Positions 1-11,500 of a DNA stretch of 64,000 nt are shown piece after piece. Position numbers and translations under genes: made by a program. Each line of letters opens with the position of its first letter. The stretch's first letter is position 1. The notes under the pieces were generated by a model. That model did no database searches. It was not told where the DNA came from and saw only the letters and a program-made list of their open reading frames with translations. Source of the DNA: Phytohabitans flavus (GTDB taxonomy: Bacteria > Actinomycetota > Actinomycetes > Mycobacteriales > Micromonosporaceae); contig NZ_AP022870.1 in assembly GCF_011764545.1 (NCBI RefSeq), positions 1,720,001 to 1,784,000 on the forward strand. Direction: 5' to 3'.

Positions 1-313
1 CGCGGCCAGCGCGAGGCCTGGGAAAGCTCGTTGTGCAGCGAGATGTCGTACTCGGCCGGGTACTCGGTGGAGGTCCAAACTCCATCTTGGACATTCGTGC
101 GCGGCGAGTTGCCGTGGTAGGCGTCGAAGGGATCGCCAAAGCAGGACACGACGTCGTGGAACTCGCCGGCGCTGGTCACCCGAGGCCGCGCAGCAGCACG
201 GCCCCGGTGTCCAGCAGCCGCTCGTCGATGTGGTCGCGCAGCGCGGCCACCCGTTCGCGGCGGTCCGCCGGGTCGGCGGGGTATGGCTCTTTCAGTACGG
301 CTATCTCGGTCAT
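1..313 (-). CDS. SyrP/TauD-like Fe(II)/2-oxoglutarate hydroxylase, N-terminal part (runs off the window, frame break)
   Basis: Partial gene; only about the first 104 codons lie inside the window. After MTEIAVLKEP the frame reads to AVLLRGLG and then stops at about 176-178. Restoring one base in the C run at 179-181 gives a continuous protein with the family hallmarks GNSPRT, TSTEYP and SLHNELS; the H-N-E triplet is the expected iron ligand pair. Family members such as SyrP hydroxylate an amino acid bound to an NRPS carrier, Asp in the SyrP case, which fits the Asp-coding A domain upstream. The ATG overlaps the MFS stop (ATGA at 310-313), so the two are co-translated. The break is probably a sequencing error; a true pseudogene cannot be excluded. 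Confidence 0.82.
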
Positions 314-1602
314 GCGGACGCCTGCACCGGGTCGGGGAGCTCCCTGAGCCGCGGCAGTGGCGAGACGGCCATGACCACGATCGGGATCAGCACGCCGATC
401 GCGAAGACCAGCAGGATCGGCCGCAAGCCGACCGCCGCGCCGAGGAAGCCGGCCGCGAGCGCGCCGAGCGGGGCGAGCCCGAGTGACAGGCCGCGGAACG
501 TGCCGACCACCCGGCCCTGCATGTCGTTGGGGGTCAGCACCTGGCGCAGCGAGGCCATGCCGACCTGCGCCATCGGGCCGGACATGCCGATCAGCAGTTG
601 CGCGCCGGCCAGCAGCCCCACCATCAGCCAGGTCGGCCCGCCGGCGAGCGGGATGAGCAGGAACGCGCCGTTGCCGAACACGGTGGCCCAGAACGCCGAC
701 GGGCCGGGGCCGACCATCTTGAGCAGCTTGAGCGACAGCAGCGAGCCGACCACCGCGCCGACGCCCAGGAAGCCCAGGGTGACGCCGATGACCGTGGTCG
801 ACAGGCCGAGGTGCTCCTTGAGGTAGAAGACGTACAGCGACTGGATCCCGGCCGTGAACGTCATGTAGCAGGCGCTGGCGATCAGCAGCGGGCGGATCAC
901 CGGCTGGGTCCACACCCACTTGAGGCCGTCCCGGATCGCGGTGAACAGCTTCGGCGGCTTGCCGCCGCCGTGCGGCGGCGGCTCCGGCTTGCGGATCAGC
1001 GCGCTGGTGAGCGCGCCGACCAGGTACGAGACGGCGTCGATCAGCATGACGGTCGCCGCGGAGAAGAAGGCGATCAGCAGGCCGGCGATGCCGGGGCCGC
1101 TGACCTGCGCGACCGACTGGCTGATCTGGAACCGGGCGTTGCCCTCGGGCAGCTGCCTGGAGTCGACCAGCGAGGGCAGGAACGCCTGGTTGGACACCTC
1201 GAAGAAGACGCCGAGGATGCCGGCGACCAGCACGATGCCGTACAGCCAGTAGATGGTCAGCGAGTCGGCGAAGAACAGCAGCGGGATCAGTCCGATCGCG
1301 ACGGCCCGCCCCAGGTCGGTGGCGATCATCGTGGGCCGGCGCCGCACCCGGTCGGCGAACACTCCGGCGAACAGGAACAGCACGAACGGGGCGCGGGCCA
1401 GCGCGCCGAGCACGCCCATCTGCTGAGCCGTCGCGTTGAGCAACTGCACGGCCACCAGCGGCATCGCCACGATGGTCACGTACGAGCCGAACACCGAAAG
1501 GCTCTGGCCACTCCACAGCTTGAGGAAGTCGCCGTTGCGCCACAGGCTCGGCGGTGCGTCGGGCTCCTTCGCGGGTGCTGCGACGTCAGTGGTCGAAACC
1601 AT
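310..1602 (-). CDS. MFS exporter (MFS_3 type)
   Basis: 430 residues with about 12 hydrophobic segments and an MFS-like loop between TM2 and TM3 (FADRVRRRPTM). It resembles the MFS_3 group (EntS-like) that often exports NRPS products, so its likely role is efflux of the peptide made by the neighbouring synthetases, with self-protection as a side effect. The ATG at 1602 has an AGGAGG site at 1613-1618 and lies 17 bases inside the end of the upstream NRPS gene. Its stop overlaps the hydroxylase start. Substrate is inferred from context only. Confidence 0.88.
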   Translation of the reverse strand: MVSTTDVAAPAKEPDAPPSLWRNGDFLKLWSGQSLSVFGSYVTIVAMPLVAVQLLNATAQQMGVLGALARAPFVLFLFAGVFADRVRRRPTMIATDLGRAVAIGLIPLLFFADSLTIYWLYGIVLVAGILGVFFEVSNQAFLPSLVDSRQLPEGNARFQISQSVAQVSGPGIAGLLIAFFSAATVMLIDAVSYLVGALTSALIRKPEPPPHGGGKPPKLFTAIRDGLKWVWTQPVIRPLLIASACYMTFTAGIQSLYVFYLKEHLGLSTTVIGVTLGFLGVGAVVGSLLSLKLLKMVGPGPSAFWATVFGNGAFLLIPLAGGPTWLMVGLLAGAQLLIGMSGPMAQVGMASLRQVLTPNDMQGRVVGTFRGLSLGLAPLGALAAGFLGAAVGLRPILLVFAIGVLIPIVVMAVSPLPRLRELPDPVQASA

Positions 1603-4600
1603 TGTCAGTCCACCTCCTGATCTGGTCGGCCATACCGGCCACGAGCGGTTCGTATACCGAGGTAAAGCGGGTTCCCGGGATCGGCGCGATGGCGAAGCGC
1701 CCGCTGACGACGGCGCGCCAGCCGAAGTCGTCGCCAGGGGTGATCTCGGGGTCCTCGGCCGGTTGCAGCAGCACGACGTCGCCGTCGTACGGCTCGTGCC
1801 GGTGGTGGCCGACCGCGTGGGCGGTCGACTTGAACACCCTGAGGTAGTGGCGGGCCTGGTCGAGGTCGGCCGTGTCCGGGCGCAGCCGGCGCTCGCGACC
1901 CGCGGCGGCCACCACGGCGGCCAGCCGCTCGTCGGTGGGCATGCTGCGCAGCTCGTCGAGGTCGACGCTCTCCAGGATGTCGACCCCGCCGGCGAGGGCG
2001 TGGATCATCAGGAACGTCTCGTCCTCCAGCGAGGAACGGACCACCGGCTCGTCCGCCGACGACCAGGTCGGGAAGACCAGCGGGACCTCCTCGCCCTCCG
2101 CCTTCAGCCGCCGGCCGATCTCCAGCGCGATGTTCCCACCGATGCAGAACCCACCCAGCAGGTACGGGCCGTGCGGCCGGACCTCCCGGATACGGCGGAC
2201 GTAGTCGTCCACCATCTCCTCGAGTGTCCAATGTGGCTCTTCGCCCTGGACGAGGCCGCGGGCCGGGATCGTGTAGACCGGCTGGTCGTCGCCGAGCCGT
2301 TCGGACAGCGGCCGGTAGCGGAAGACCTGCCCGCCGAGCGCATGCGACAGGAACAACGGCGGCCGGTCGCCGGTGGTACGGAGCGCGACCAGCGGGCCGC
2401 CGGCGCCCATGTGCTCGGGCCGGCGCAGCTCGGCGCCGAGCAGGCGGATGGTCGGCGCGGTGAGGACCGTGGTCACCGGCACCTCCTGGCCAAGCTCCGC
2501 CCGGATCCGCACTGCCAGCCGCAGGGCGAGCAAGGAGTGCCCACCGAGGGCGAAGAAGTCGTCGTCGATGCCGACGACGGGCAGACCGAGCAGGCGTTGC
2601 CAGATGGTCGCCAGCCGGGCCTCCACCTGGTCGCGCGGCTGCCGGAACGGCGGGCGCGGCGACGCATCCGGCTCCGGCAGCGCCGCCCGATCCAGCTTGC
2701 CGGTACGGGTGACGGGCAGCGCGTCCAGCGGCTGGAACCGGGTGGGCACCAGCGCCGGCGGCAGCAGCCCGGTCAGGTGCTCGCGCAGCTCGTCGACGGT
2801 CGGCGGCTTCGCCGGGTCGGCGGCTACCACGTAGGCGACCAGGTCGGCTCCGGCGGGGCCGGGCCGGGCGACCACCGCCGTGGTCCGGACCGCCGGGTGG
2901 CTGGACAGGGCCGCCTCGACCTCGCCCGGCTCGATCCGGATCCCGCGGACCTTGACCTGGTCGTCGGAGCGGCCGAGGTACTCGATCTCACCGTTGTCCA
3001 GCCAGCGCGACCGGTCACCGGTGCGGTACAGCCGCTGCCCGGGCTGGCCGTACGGGTCGGGGCGGAACCGGTCGGCGGTCCAGCCGGGCCGGCCCAGGTA
3101 GCCCTGGGCGAGCTGGACGCCGGCGATGCACAGCTCGCCCGGGGTGCCCACCGGAGCCTGCCGGCCGAGCGGGTCCAGGACGTACAGGCGTGTGTTGGCG
3201 ATCGGCGCCCCGATCGGCAGCGGCCGCTCGCCGGGCCGGCAGTGGTGCCAGCTCACGTCGACGGCGGCCTCGGTCGGGCCGTACAGGTTGTGCAGTTCGG
3301 TGCCGGGCAGCAGCTCCAGGACCCGGTCGGCGAGCCCAGGGGAGAGGGCTTCGCCCGAGCAGAAGATCCGGCGCAGCCCGCCCGCCCGGCCGACCGCCGC
3401 CACGTCCTCGACGAACGCCTCCAACATGGACGGTACGAAGTGGATGGTCGTGGCGCCGGACTCCTCGACCAGGCGGCCCAGGTAGTCGCTGTCACGGTGG
3501 CCGTCGGGCTCGGCGATGACGGTGGCGGCGCCGGCGGTCAGCGGCCAGCACAGCTCCCACACCGACACGTCGAAGCCGAACGGGGTCTTGTGCACGACCC
3601 GGTCGTCCGGTCCGAGCGGGAACTCCCGCTGCATCCACCGCAGCCGGTTGCCGATCGCGGCGTGGTCGACGACGACGCCCTTCGGCGTGCCGGTCGACCC
3701 GGACGTGTAGATCACGTAGGCCGGTGAGCGCCGCGGCGTCATCGGCCACACCGGCTTGTCCGGCCGGGCCGCGATCGCCGCCGCGTCGGTGTCCAGCAGC
3801 AGCTTGGCGCCGGGCACCAGGTCCTGCCACCGCGCCGTGGTGACGACCAGCCCGGCGCCGGCGCTCATCAGCTCCAGCCGGGCCTCCGGCAGTTCCGGGT
3901 CCAGCGGCAGGTACGCCGCACCGGCGGCGAGGATCGCGTGCACCGCGGTCAGCAGCTGCGGCCCGCGTTCGAGCAGCACGCCGACGGTCTGCCCGACCCG
4001 CACGCCGCGGGCGACCAGCTCGTGGGCCAGCCGGTTGACCTCGGCCACGAAGTCGCCGTAGCTGATCTCGGTGTGGCGCCAGACCAGGGCGGTGGCGGCC
4101 GGGGTGGCGGCGGCCTGGGCGGCCACCAGCTCCGGCACCGTCGCCCCGTCCGGCCACTGGGTCTCGGTGCTGTTCCAGCCCGCTTCCGGTGCCAGGCCGG
4201 CGGCGGTGAGCAGCCCGGCGCTCTCGCGCGGGTCGCCGTCCGGGTCGCCGGCCAGCGCGGCCAGCACCGCCTGGTACAGCGCGGCCAGCCGCTCGATCTG
4301 CTCGGCCGGGAACTCCAGCCGGTTGTAGGTCAGCCGCAGCCCGAGGCCGCCGGACCGGGTGCGGGAGAACCCGGCCGCGAACGGCAGGTTGGTCTGCTCG
4401 AAGAAGTCCTGCTCGACGATCTCGATCCGGCCGTCGCCGGGCAGCGCGTCGTACACGTGGAAGTCGCGGTAGTCGAAGAGGGTCTCGAACAGCCCGGACC
4501 GCCCGGCCACCCGCTGGATCTCGAACAGCGGGAACGCCCGGTGGTCGAGGATCGCCAGCTCCGCGTCGAACGTCGCGCGGACCAGCTCCCGCCAGGTCGG

Positions 4601-5572
4601 CTGGTCGACCCGTACCCGCACCGGCACCGAGTTGAGAAACAGGCCGAGCACCTGTTCGGCGGCCTCGTGCTCGGGCCGGCCGTGGGTGACCAGCCCGGTG
4701 GTGACGTCGACGGTCCCGCTGACCAGGCCGAGCGCGCGCAGGTGGGCGGCGAGCAGGATGGTACGGGTCGGCACCCGCAGCTGCCGGGCCAGCGCCGCCA
4801 CCTGCCGCACGGCCGCCTCGCCGACGGCGATCTCGACGGTGGCGGTGTCCTCGCCCTGCCCGGTCGGGTGGCCGGGCTGGCGGGGCAGCAGCGCCGGCTC
4901 GCCGTCGGCGGTGGCCGCCTCCCAGAACGCGGCCATCTCGGGCCCGGCGACCGCGGCCCGCTCGGCCGCGACGAAGTCCCGGAAGGTGACCGGCACCGAG
5001 GTCGCCGGCAGCGCCGTGCCGTCCAGGTGGGCGGCGTACCGCTGTAGCAGCTCGGTGGCGAGGGTGGCCACGCTCCAGCCGTCGAGGATCGCGTGGTGGA
5101 AGCTGAGCGTCAGCGCGACCTGGCCCGCCGGTAGCCGGTGCGCGAAGACCCGCAGCAGCGGCGGCGTCGACCAGTCGATCTGTTGCCGCTTCTCCTCCTC
5201 GCGCCAGGCCAGCAGCCGCTCCCGGCTCTCGCTCGGCCGGTACCCGGTCAGGTCGAACTCGGTCAGCGGCACCGTCACCGCCCGGTGCACCAGTTGCAGC
5301 GGCTCGGAAAAGTCCTTGAGGTTGAACGAGGTGCGCAGCACCGGGTGGCGGCTGGCGACCTCGGCCAGGGCGGCCCGCAGCGCCGGCCCGTCGTACCGGG
5401 TCCGGAGCGTCATCGTGTACAGGTCGTGGTAGGTGGCCGAGTCGGCCTGCAACTCGCTGTGATACAGCATGCCGGTCTGTAGGGCCGTGAGCGGGTACGC
5501 GTCCTCGGGCAGGTTGCCGTCCGCGGCCGGCGGCCGCTCGGTGCTGCCCGGGGGTGGCGCTGTCGTGGTCAT
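1586..5572 (-). CDS. NRPS termination module C-A(Ser)-T-TE with Cys-type thioesterase
   Basis: 1328 residues. C domain about 25-450 with HHAILDG at 159-165; A domain about 475-975 with YTSGSTGTPKG; carrier about 1000-1065 (FFALGGHSLL); thioesterase about 1085-1320. The specificity residues read by eye are D-V-W-H-F-S-L-V-D-(K), the code of the serine-activating EntF, so serine is the last monomer. The thioesterase nucleophile motif is GFCIG, with Cys1143 replacing the usual Ser. The position that normally holds the catalytic His (PGxHF) reads PGTRF, giving Arg1302. No epimerase is present. The ATG overlaps the stop of the upstream synthetase (ATGA), with GGAGG 9 bases before it. The product is released here; whether as acid, macrocycle or beta-lactone is not visible. 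Confidence 0.93.
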   Translation of the reverse strand: MTTTAPPPGSTERPPAADGNLPEDAYPLTALQTGMLYHSELQADSATYHDLYTMTLRTRYDGPALRAALAEVASRHPVLRTSFNLKDFSEPLQLVHRAVTVPLTEFDLTGYRPSESRERLLAWREEEKRQQIDWSTPPLLRVFAHRLPAGQVALTLSFHHAILDGWSVATLATELLQRYAAHLDGTALPATSVPVTFRDFVAAERAAVAGPEMAAFWEAATADGEPALLPRQPGHPTGQGEDTATVEIAVGEAAVRQVAALARQLRVPTRTILLAAHLRALGLVSGTVDVTTGLVTHGRPEHEAAEQVLGLFLNSVPVRVRVDQPTWRELVRATFDAELAILDHRAFPLFEIQRVAGRSGLFETLFDYRDFHVYDALPGDGRIEIVEQDFFEQTNLPFAAGFSRTRSGGLGLRLTYNRLEFPAEQIERLAALYQAVLAALAGDPDGDPRESAGLLTAAGLAPEAGWNSTETQWPDGATVPELVAAQAAATPAATALVWRHTEISYGDFVAEVNRLAHELVARGVRVGQTVGVLLERGPQLLTAVHAILAAGAAYLPLDPELPEARLELMSAGAGLVVTTARWQDLVPGAKLLLDTDAAAIAARPDKPVWPMTPRRSPAYVIYTSGSTGTPKGVVVDHAAIGNRLRWMQREFPLGPDDRVVHKTPFGFDVSVWELCWPLTAGAATVIAEPDGHRDSDYLGRLVEESGATTIHFVPSMLEAFVEDVAAVGRAGGLRRIFCSGEALSPGLADRVLELLPGTELHNLYGPTEAAVDVSWHHCRPGERPLPIGAPIANTRLYVLDPLGRQAPVGTPGELCIAGVQLAQGYLGRPGWTADRFRPDPYGQPGQRLYRTGDRSRWLDNGEIEYLGRSDDQVKVRGIRIEPGEVEAALSSHPAVRTTAVVARPGPAGADLVAYVVAADPAKPPTVDELREHLTGLLPPALVPTRFQPLDALPVTRTGKLDRAALPEPDASPRPPFRQPRDQVEARLATIWQRLLGLPVVGIDDDFFALGGHSLLALRLAVRIRAELGQEVPVTTVLTAPTIRLLGAELRRPEHMGAGGPLVALRTTGDRPPLFLSHALGGQVFRYRPLSERLGDDQPVYTIPARGLVQGEEPHWTLEEMVDDYVRRIREVRPHGPYLLGGFCIGGNIALEIGRRLKAEGEEVPLVFPTWSSADEPVVRSSLEDETFLMIHALAGGVDILESVDLDELRSMPTDERLAAVVAAAGRERRLRPDTADLDQARHYLRVFKSTAHAVGHHRHEPYDGDVVLLQPAEDPEITPGDDFGWRAVVSGRFAIAPIPGTRFTSVYEPLVAGMADQIRRWTDNGFDH

Positions 5573-8500
5573 GCTGCGTTACCTCCGAATAGGCGGGTCA
5601 TGATCGCCAGGTCGGCGCCGTCGACCAGTGCATAGGTGCCCGGTCGCGCGTCTGCCCGCGCCGGCTGGGCCGGGTCGCCGCCGCTGGTGGCCAGGGCGCC
5701 GGCCAGTCCCCGCACGGTGGGGTGCCGGTACAGGTCGCTGATCGCGGCCGGCAGGCCGGCTGCCCGGAGCCGGGCGATCACCTTCAGGCTGCGGATGGAG
5801 TCGCCGCCGAGGGCGAAGAAGTCGTCCTCGACGCTCACCGTCGCGGCGCCGAGCACAGCGCCCCAGACCTCGGCGACCGCCCGCTCGGTGTCGGTGCTCG
5901 CCGGTACGTGCGCCGCGCCCGCGCGCGGGTCGGGCGCCGGCAGCGCGGCCCGGTCCAGCTTGCCGTTGGCGGTCAGCGGCAGCTCTTCCAGCGGTACGTA
6001 CACCGCCGGCACCAGATGCTCGGGCAGCTGGCCGCGCAGCCGCTGGGCCAGTGCCGGGCCGTCCACCGTGCCGCCCTTTTCCGGCACGACGTAGGCGACC
6101 AGGCTCCGGCTGCCGTCCCGGGCCGCCGGCGCGAGCACCACGGCGGAGTGGACGGCCGCGTCCGCGGCGAGCGCGGCCTCGATCTCGCCCGGCTCGATCC
6201 GGAAGCCGCGCACCTTGACCTGGTGGTCGAGGCGGCCCAGGTAGTCGAGCTCGCCCTCGGGCAGCCAGCGGGCCAGGTCGCCGGTGCGGTACAGCCGGGC
6301 ACCCGGCGGGCCGTGCGGGTCGGGTACGAACCGCTCGGCGGTCAGCGCCGCCCGCCCCAGGTAGCCGCGGGCTAGCTGGACCCCGCCGATGCACAGCTCG
6401 CCGGGCGAGCCGACCGGCACCCGCTGCCCGGTGGCGTCGAGCACCTCGATCCGGGTGTTGGCGACCGGTCGCCCGATCGGCACCGCCGCCTCGCCGGCCA
6501 GGCAGGCGTGGTAGGTCACGTCGACGGCGGCCTCGGTCGGCCCGTACAGGTTGTGCAGCCCGAGCCCGGGCAGGGCGTCCAGGACGCGGGCCGCCAGGGC
6601 CGGGGCGAGCGCCTCGCCGGAGCAGAACATCAGCCGCAGGCTCGCCAGCCGCGCCGCCAGGTCCGGCTCCTCCATCACGGCGTCCAACATGGACGGTACG
6701 AAGTGGACGACGGTGACCCGCTGCTCGCCGGCGAGCCGGAGCAGGCGGTCCGGCGACCGCTGGTCACCGGGGTCGGCGACCACCATGGCGGCGCCGGTCA
6801 GCAGCGGCCAGCACAGCTCCCACACGGACACGTCGAAGCTGGCCGGCGTCTTGTGCAGCACCCGGTCGTCCGGCCCGATCGGGTAGGTGTCCTGCATCCA
6901 GGCCAGCCTGTTGGCGATGGCCCGGTGCGAGACCCCGACGCCCTTGGGGCGCCCGGTGGAGCCGGAGGTGTAGATGACGTACGCCAGCGAGTCCGGGTGG
7001 ATCACCAGCTCTGGTGCGGTGTCCGGCCGCGCCGCGATCGCCTCAGCCTCGGTGTCCAGGTGCACGGCGGTGGTGCCGGGCACCCGTACGGCCAGCGCGG
7101 CCGCGGTGACCACGGTGGTCGCGCCGGCGTCGGCCGCCATCAGCGCCAGCCGCTCCGGCGGGTAGTCCGGGTCGAGCGGCAGGTACGCCGCGCCGGCCGC
7201 CTGGATGGCGTGCAGCGCGACCACGAAGTCGATGCCGCGGGGCAGGCAGATGCCGACCACGCCGTCCGGCCGCACGCCGGCCTCGCGCAGGTGGTGGGCC
7301 AGGCGGTGCACCCGGGCCAGCAGCCCGGCGTAGGTGAGCCGGCCGGTACTCGCGACGAGCGCGTCCCGGTCCGGGGTGCGCGCCGCCTGCGCGGCGAGCC
7401 GCTCCGGCACGGTCCAGGCCGGCGGCGGCGCCTGGGTGGCGTTCCACCGCTCGATCCGGGCGACGTCGGGTGCGAGGTAGCCGGTGGCCGGGCGGGGATC
7501 GGCCCTCACGTCGCCGGCGATGGCGGCCAGCACCCGCAGGTGCAGGTCGCTGATCCGCGCGGCCTCCGCGGCGGTGAACTGGTCGCTGTCGTAGCGGACC
7601 TGGAGGGTGAGCGTGTCGCCGGCGCCGCGGATCAGGTTGACCGCGAACGGCACGTCGATCTGCTCGAAGAACCGGTACCCGGTCACCCGCAGCCGGTCGG
7701 CCGACGGCAGCGCCCGGTACACGTGGAAGTCGCGGTAGTCGAACAGCGTGTCGAAGACCGGGCCGCCACCGGCCAGCCGGTGGATGTCGACAAGCGGGAA
7801 GGCGCGGTGCGGGATCGCCGCCACCTCGGCCTCGTACACGCCGCGGATCAGCTCCGACCAACTGGGCCGGTCCACCCGTACCCGGATCGGGATGGTGTTG
7901 AGGAACATGCCCAGCACCCGCTCGCCGGCCTCGTGCCGGGGCGGCTGGAGGTGACCACCCCGGTGACCACGTCCGGGTCGCCGGTCAGCAGCGCGGTGGC
8001 CCGCAGGTGCGCGGCGAGCAGCACCGTGCGCAGCGGCACCCGGCTGGTGCGGGCGGCCTGGCCCAGGGCGGCGGCCACGCCGGCGTCCACCTCGGTGCGC
8101 AGGACGCCGACGGCGCCGACGATCCCGATGCCGGCGCCGTCGGCCGGCGCGAGGCGGGGGAGCCGGCCGCCCGGCGCGTCGGTGACGACCTCCCGCCAGA
8201 ACCCCTCGGACTCCGCCGACGAGCGGCGGGCCAACTCCTCGGCCACGAAGTCCCGGTACGCCGGCACGGGCGCGGCACCGGCCGGCTCGCTCCCACCCGC
8301 GTACCCGCGCAGCAGTTCGGTCGCCAGCGTGGCGACGCTCCAGCCGTCGAGGATCGCGTGGTGGAAGCTGAGCGTGAGCGCCTGCTCGTCGTCTGGCAGG
8401 CGGTGCAGGAAGACCCGCAGCAGCGGCGCCGCCGCCGGGTCGAACCGGTGGCGCTTCTCGGACTCCTCGAACGCGGCCAGCGCCGCCGTGGCGTCCGCCG

Positions 8501-11500
8501 CCGCCCGATGGTCCACTTCGGACACCGTGACGGTCGCTTCGGCGTGTACCACCTGTACCGGCTCGTCGAAGTCGCCCACGTGCAGCGAGGTACGCAGGAT
8601 CGGGTGGACGGCGGCCGCGCGGGCCAGCGCCCGCGCCAGGACGTCCGGCCGGTAGGCGGCGCCGGCCAGCCGCAGCGTGAACACGTCGTGGTAGGTGGCG
8701 CCGGAGCCGTCGAGTTCGTTGGCGAACAACATGCCGGTCTGGAGCGCGGTCAGCGGGTAGGCGTCCACAGCGGACGGCCACCGGGACCGCACCGCGTCGG
8801 CGACCGCCGAACCCAGCAGGTCGAACGGGACGGCCGGCGCGGTGTCGGCGGCCGGCCCCTCGGCCAGCGCGGCGGCCAGCTCCCGCACCGTCTGGTGCTC
8901 GAACAGCTGCGCCAGCTCCAGCCGGTAGCCGGCGTCGCGGAGCCGGGCGACCACCTTCAGCGCGCGGATCGAGTCGCCGCCGGCGCCGAAGAAGTCGTCC
9001 GCGGCACCGACCCGCTCCAGCCCGAGCACCGACTCCCAGACGCCGGCGACGGCGCGTTCGGCGGCCGTGGCAGGTGCCACGAACTGCGTGCCGGACTCGT
9101 CCGGGCCGGTATCGAGGACCGGCACCGACGGCAGCGCCGCACGGTCGAGCTTGCCGCTCGAGGTCAGCGGCAGCTCGGCGACCGCGTGCAGCACGGCCGG
9201 CACCAGGTGGGCGGGGAGCTGGCGGGCCAAGTGCTCGCGCAGCGCGCCGGGCGCGGGCGGATCGTCCGGGTCGGCCGGCACGACGTACCCGGCCAGGGTG
9301 TGGCCGGCGCCGGCGGCGAGCACGGTGACCGCGGCGGCCCGTACCGCCGGATGCCCGAGCAGCGCGGTCTCGATCTCGCCGGGCTCCACCCGCATGCCGC
9401 GGATCTTGACCTGGTCGTCGAGGCGGCCGTGGTACTCCAGCTCCCCGTCCGGCAGCCACCGGGCCAGGTCGCCGGTGCGGTAGAGCCGGCTGCCGGGTGG
9501 GCCGTACGGATCGGGGACGAACCGTTCAGCGGTCAGCGCCGGCCGCTTCAGGTACCCGTTGGCGAGCTGGACGCCGGCGATGCACAGCTCGCCGGGGACA
9601 CCGATCGGCGCCGGCCGGCCGTGCTGGTCGAGCACCCGCAGCTCGGTGTTGGTGATCGGCGCGCCGATCGGCACCCGGGGCTCGCCCGGCCGGCAGGCGT
9701 GCCAGGAGACGTCCACCGCGGCCTCGGTCGGCCCGTACAGGTTGTGCAGCCCGGCGTGCGGCAGGGCGGCCTGGCACCGGTCGGCCAGCGCGGGGGAGAG
9801 CGCCTCCCCGGAGCAGACGACCCGGCGCAGGGCCGGCAGCCGCTCGGCGAGTCCGGGCTCGTCCAGAAAGCTGTCCAACATGGAGGGTACGAAGTGGACG
9901 GTGGTGACCCGCTCGTCGGCGAGCAGGCCGGCGAGGTAGCCGGGGTCGCGGTGCCCGCCCGGTTCGGCGATCACCAGGGCGGCGCCGATCCGCAGCGGCC
10001 AGAACAGCTCCCACACCGACACGTCGAAGCCGGCCGGGTCTTGTGCAGTACCCGGTCCTCGCCGGGCCGCAGCGGGAAGGTCCGCTGCATCCAGGCCAGC
10101 CGGTTGGCGATCGCGCCGTGCGAGACGACCACGCCCTTCGGTGCGCCGGTGGAGCCGGAGGTGTAGATGACGTACGCCGGGGAGGCCGGGTGGACCGGCT
10201 CCGGGTCGACGTCGGGCGCCTCCGGCAGCTGCGCGCCGGCCAGCAGCGGGTCGACACCGGTACCGGCCAGCCGATCGGCGAGCGCGGCGGTGGTCACCAC
10301 CATGCGGACCTCGGAGTCGCGGCACTGGAAGGCGAGCCGGGCGGCCGGGTGTTCGGGGTCCAGCGGCAGGTACGCCGCGCCCGCGGCCTGGATCGCGTGC
10401 ACCGCGGTGACCAGCTCCGGGCCGCGTTCGAGCAGCACGGCCACCACGTCACCGGGGCGGGTGCCCCGGGCCCGCAGGGCGGCGGCCAGTCGGCGCACCC
10501 CGGCGGCGAAGTCGCGGTAGCTGGTCGGCTGTCCACGCCAGACCAGCGCGGGGGCGTCCGGGTGCGCCCGCGCCGCCGCCGCGACACCGGCCGGCACCGG
10601 GACGAACGGCTCCGGCGCGGCGGTGTCGTTCCACCGGTCGACCAGGGCCAGGTCCGCGCCGCCGGCCATGTCCAGCCGCGACACCGGCGTGTCCGGGTCG
10701 GCCAGCGCGGCCTCCAGCACGGCGGTGTAGTGCCCGGCCAGCCGCCGCATCGACGCCTCGTCGAACAGGTCGGTGCGGTACTCGACCGCGCCGCTGAGCC
10801 CGTCCGGCTGCCGCCACACGTACAGGGAGAGGTCGAACTTGGCGGTCGGGGTGCCGAACGGGCGCCAGGCCAGCTCGATGCCGTCCGAGCGCACCGCGGC
10901 CCGCTCGGTGTCCTCGACCGTGAACAGCGTCTGCACCAGCGGGGTGCCGCCCAGGTCGCGGCGCGGCCGCAGCTCCTCGACCAGGGCCTCGAACGGCACG
11001 TCCTGGTGGGCCAGCGCGTCCAGCGTGACCGAGCGGGCCCGGCGGACCAGCTCGCGGAAGCTGGGCTCGCCGGCGAGGTCGGCGCGCAGCACGAGTGTGT
11101 TGAGGAAGAAGCCGAGCAGCGACTGCACCTCCGGCCCGGAACGGGTGGAGACCGGGGTGCCGACGGCCAGGTCGCTCTGGCCGGTGTACCGGTGCAGCAC
11201 GGTCAGGTAGCCGGCCAGAAGCACCATGAACAGCGACGCGTTCTCGTCGACGCCGAAGGAGCGCAGCCGGTCGGCGGTCGCCGCCGGCACCTTGAAGGGG
11301 GCGAGCGCGCCGGCGGTGCCGCGGCGGGCCGGGCGGGGCCGGTCCGCCGGCACCGTCAGCTGCTCCGGCAGCCCGGCGAGCCGCTCCCGCCAGTACCGCA
11401 GCTGAGTCTCGCCCAGCTCCCCGGCGACCACCCGGTGCTGCCAGGCGGCGTAGTCGGCGTACTGGACCGGCAGCGCGGGCAGCGCCGCGGGCCGGCCGGC

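Noticed and set aside
33..347. Plus-strand ORF of 104 codons at the left edge
   Set aside because: It lies antisense to the hydroxylase and MFS genes, has Arg/Ser-rich composition and no homology; a GC-rich shadow frame.
1436..3727. 763-codon plus-strand ORF opposite the Ser-TE synthetase
   Set aside because: Antisense to conserved NRPS domains, full of GGQ/RRR/HPG runs typical of shadow frames in high-GC DNA.
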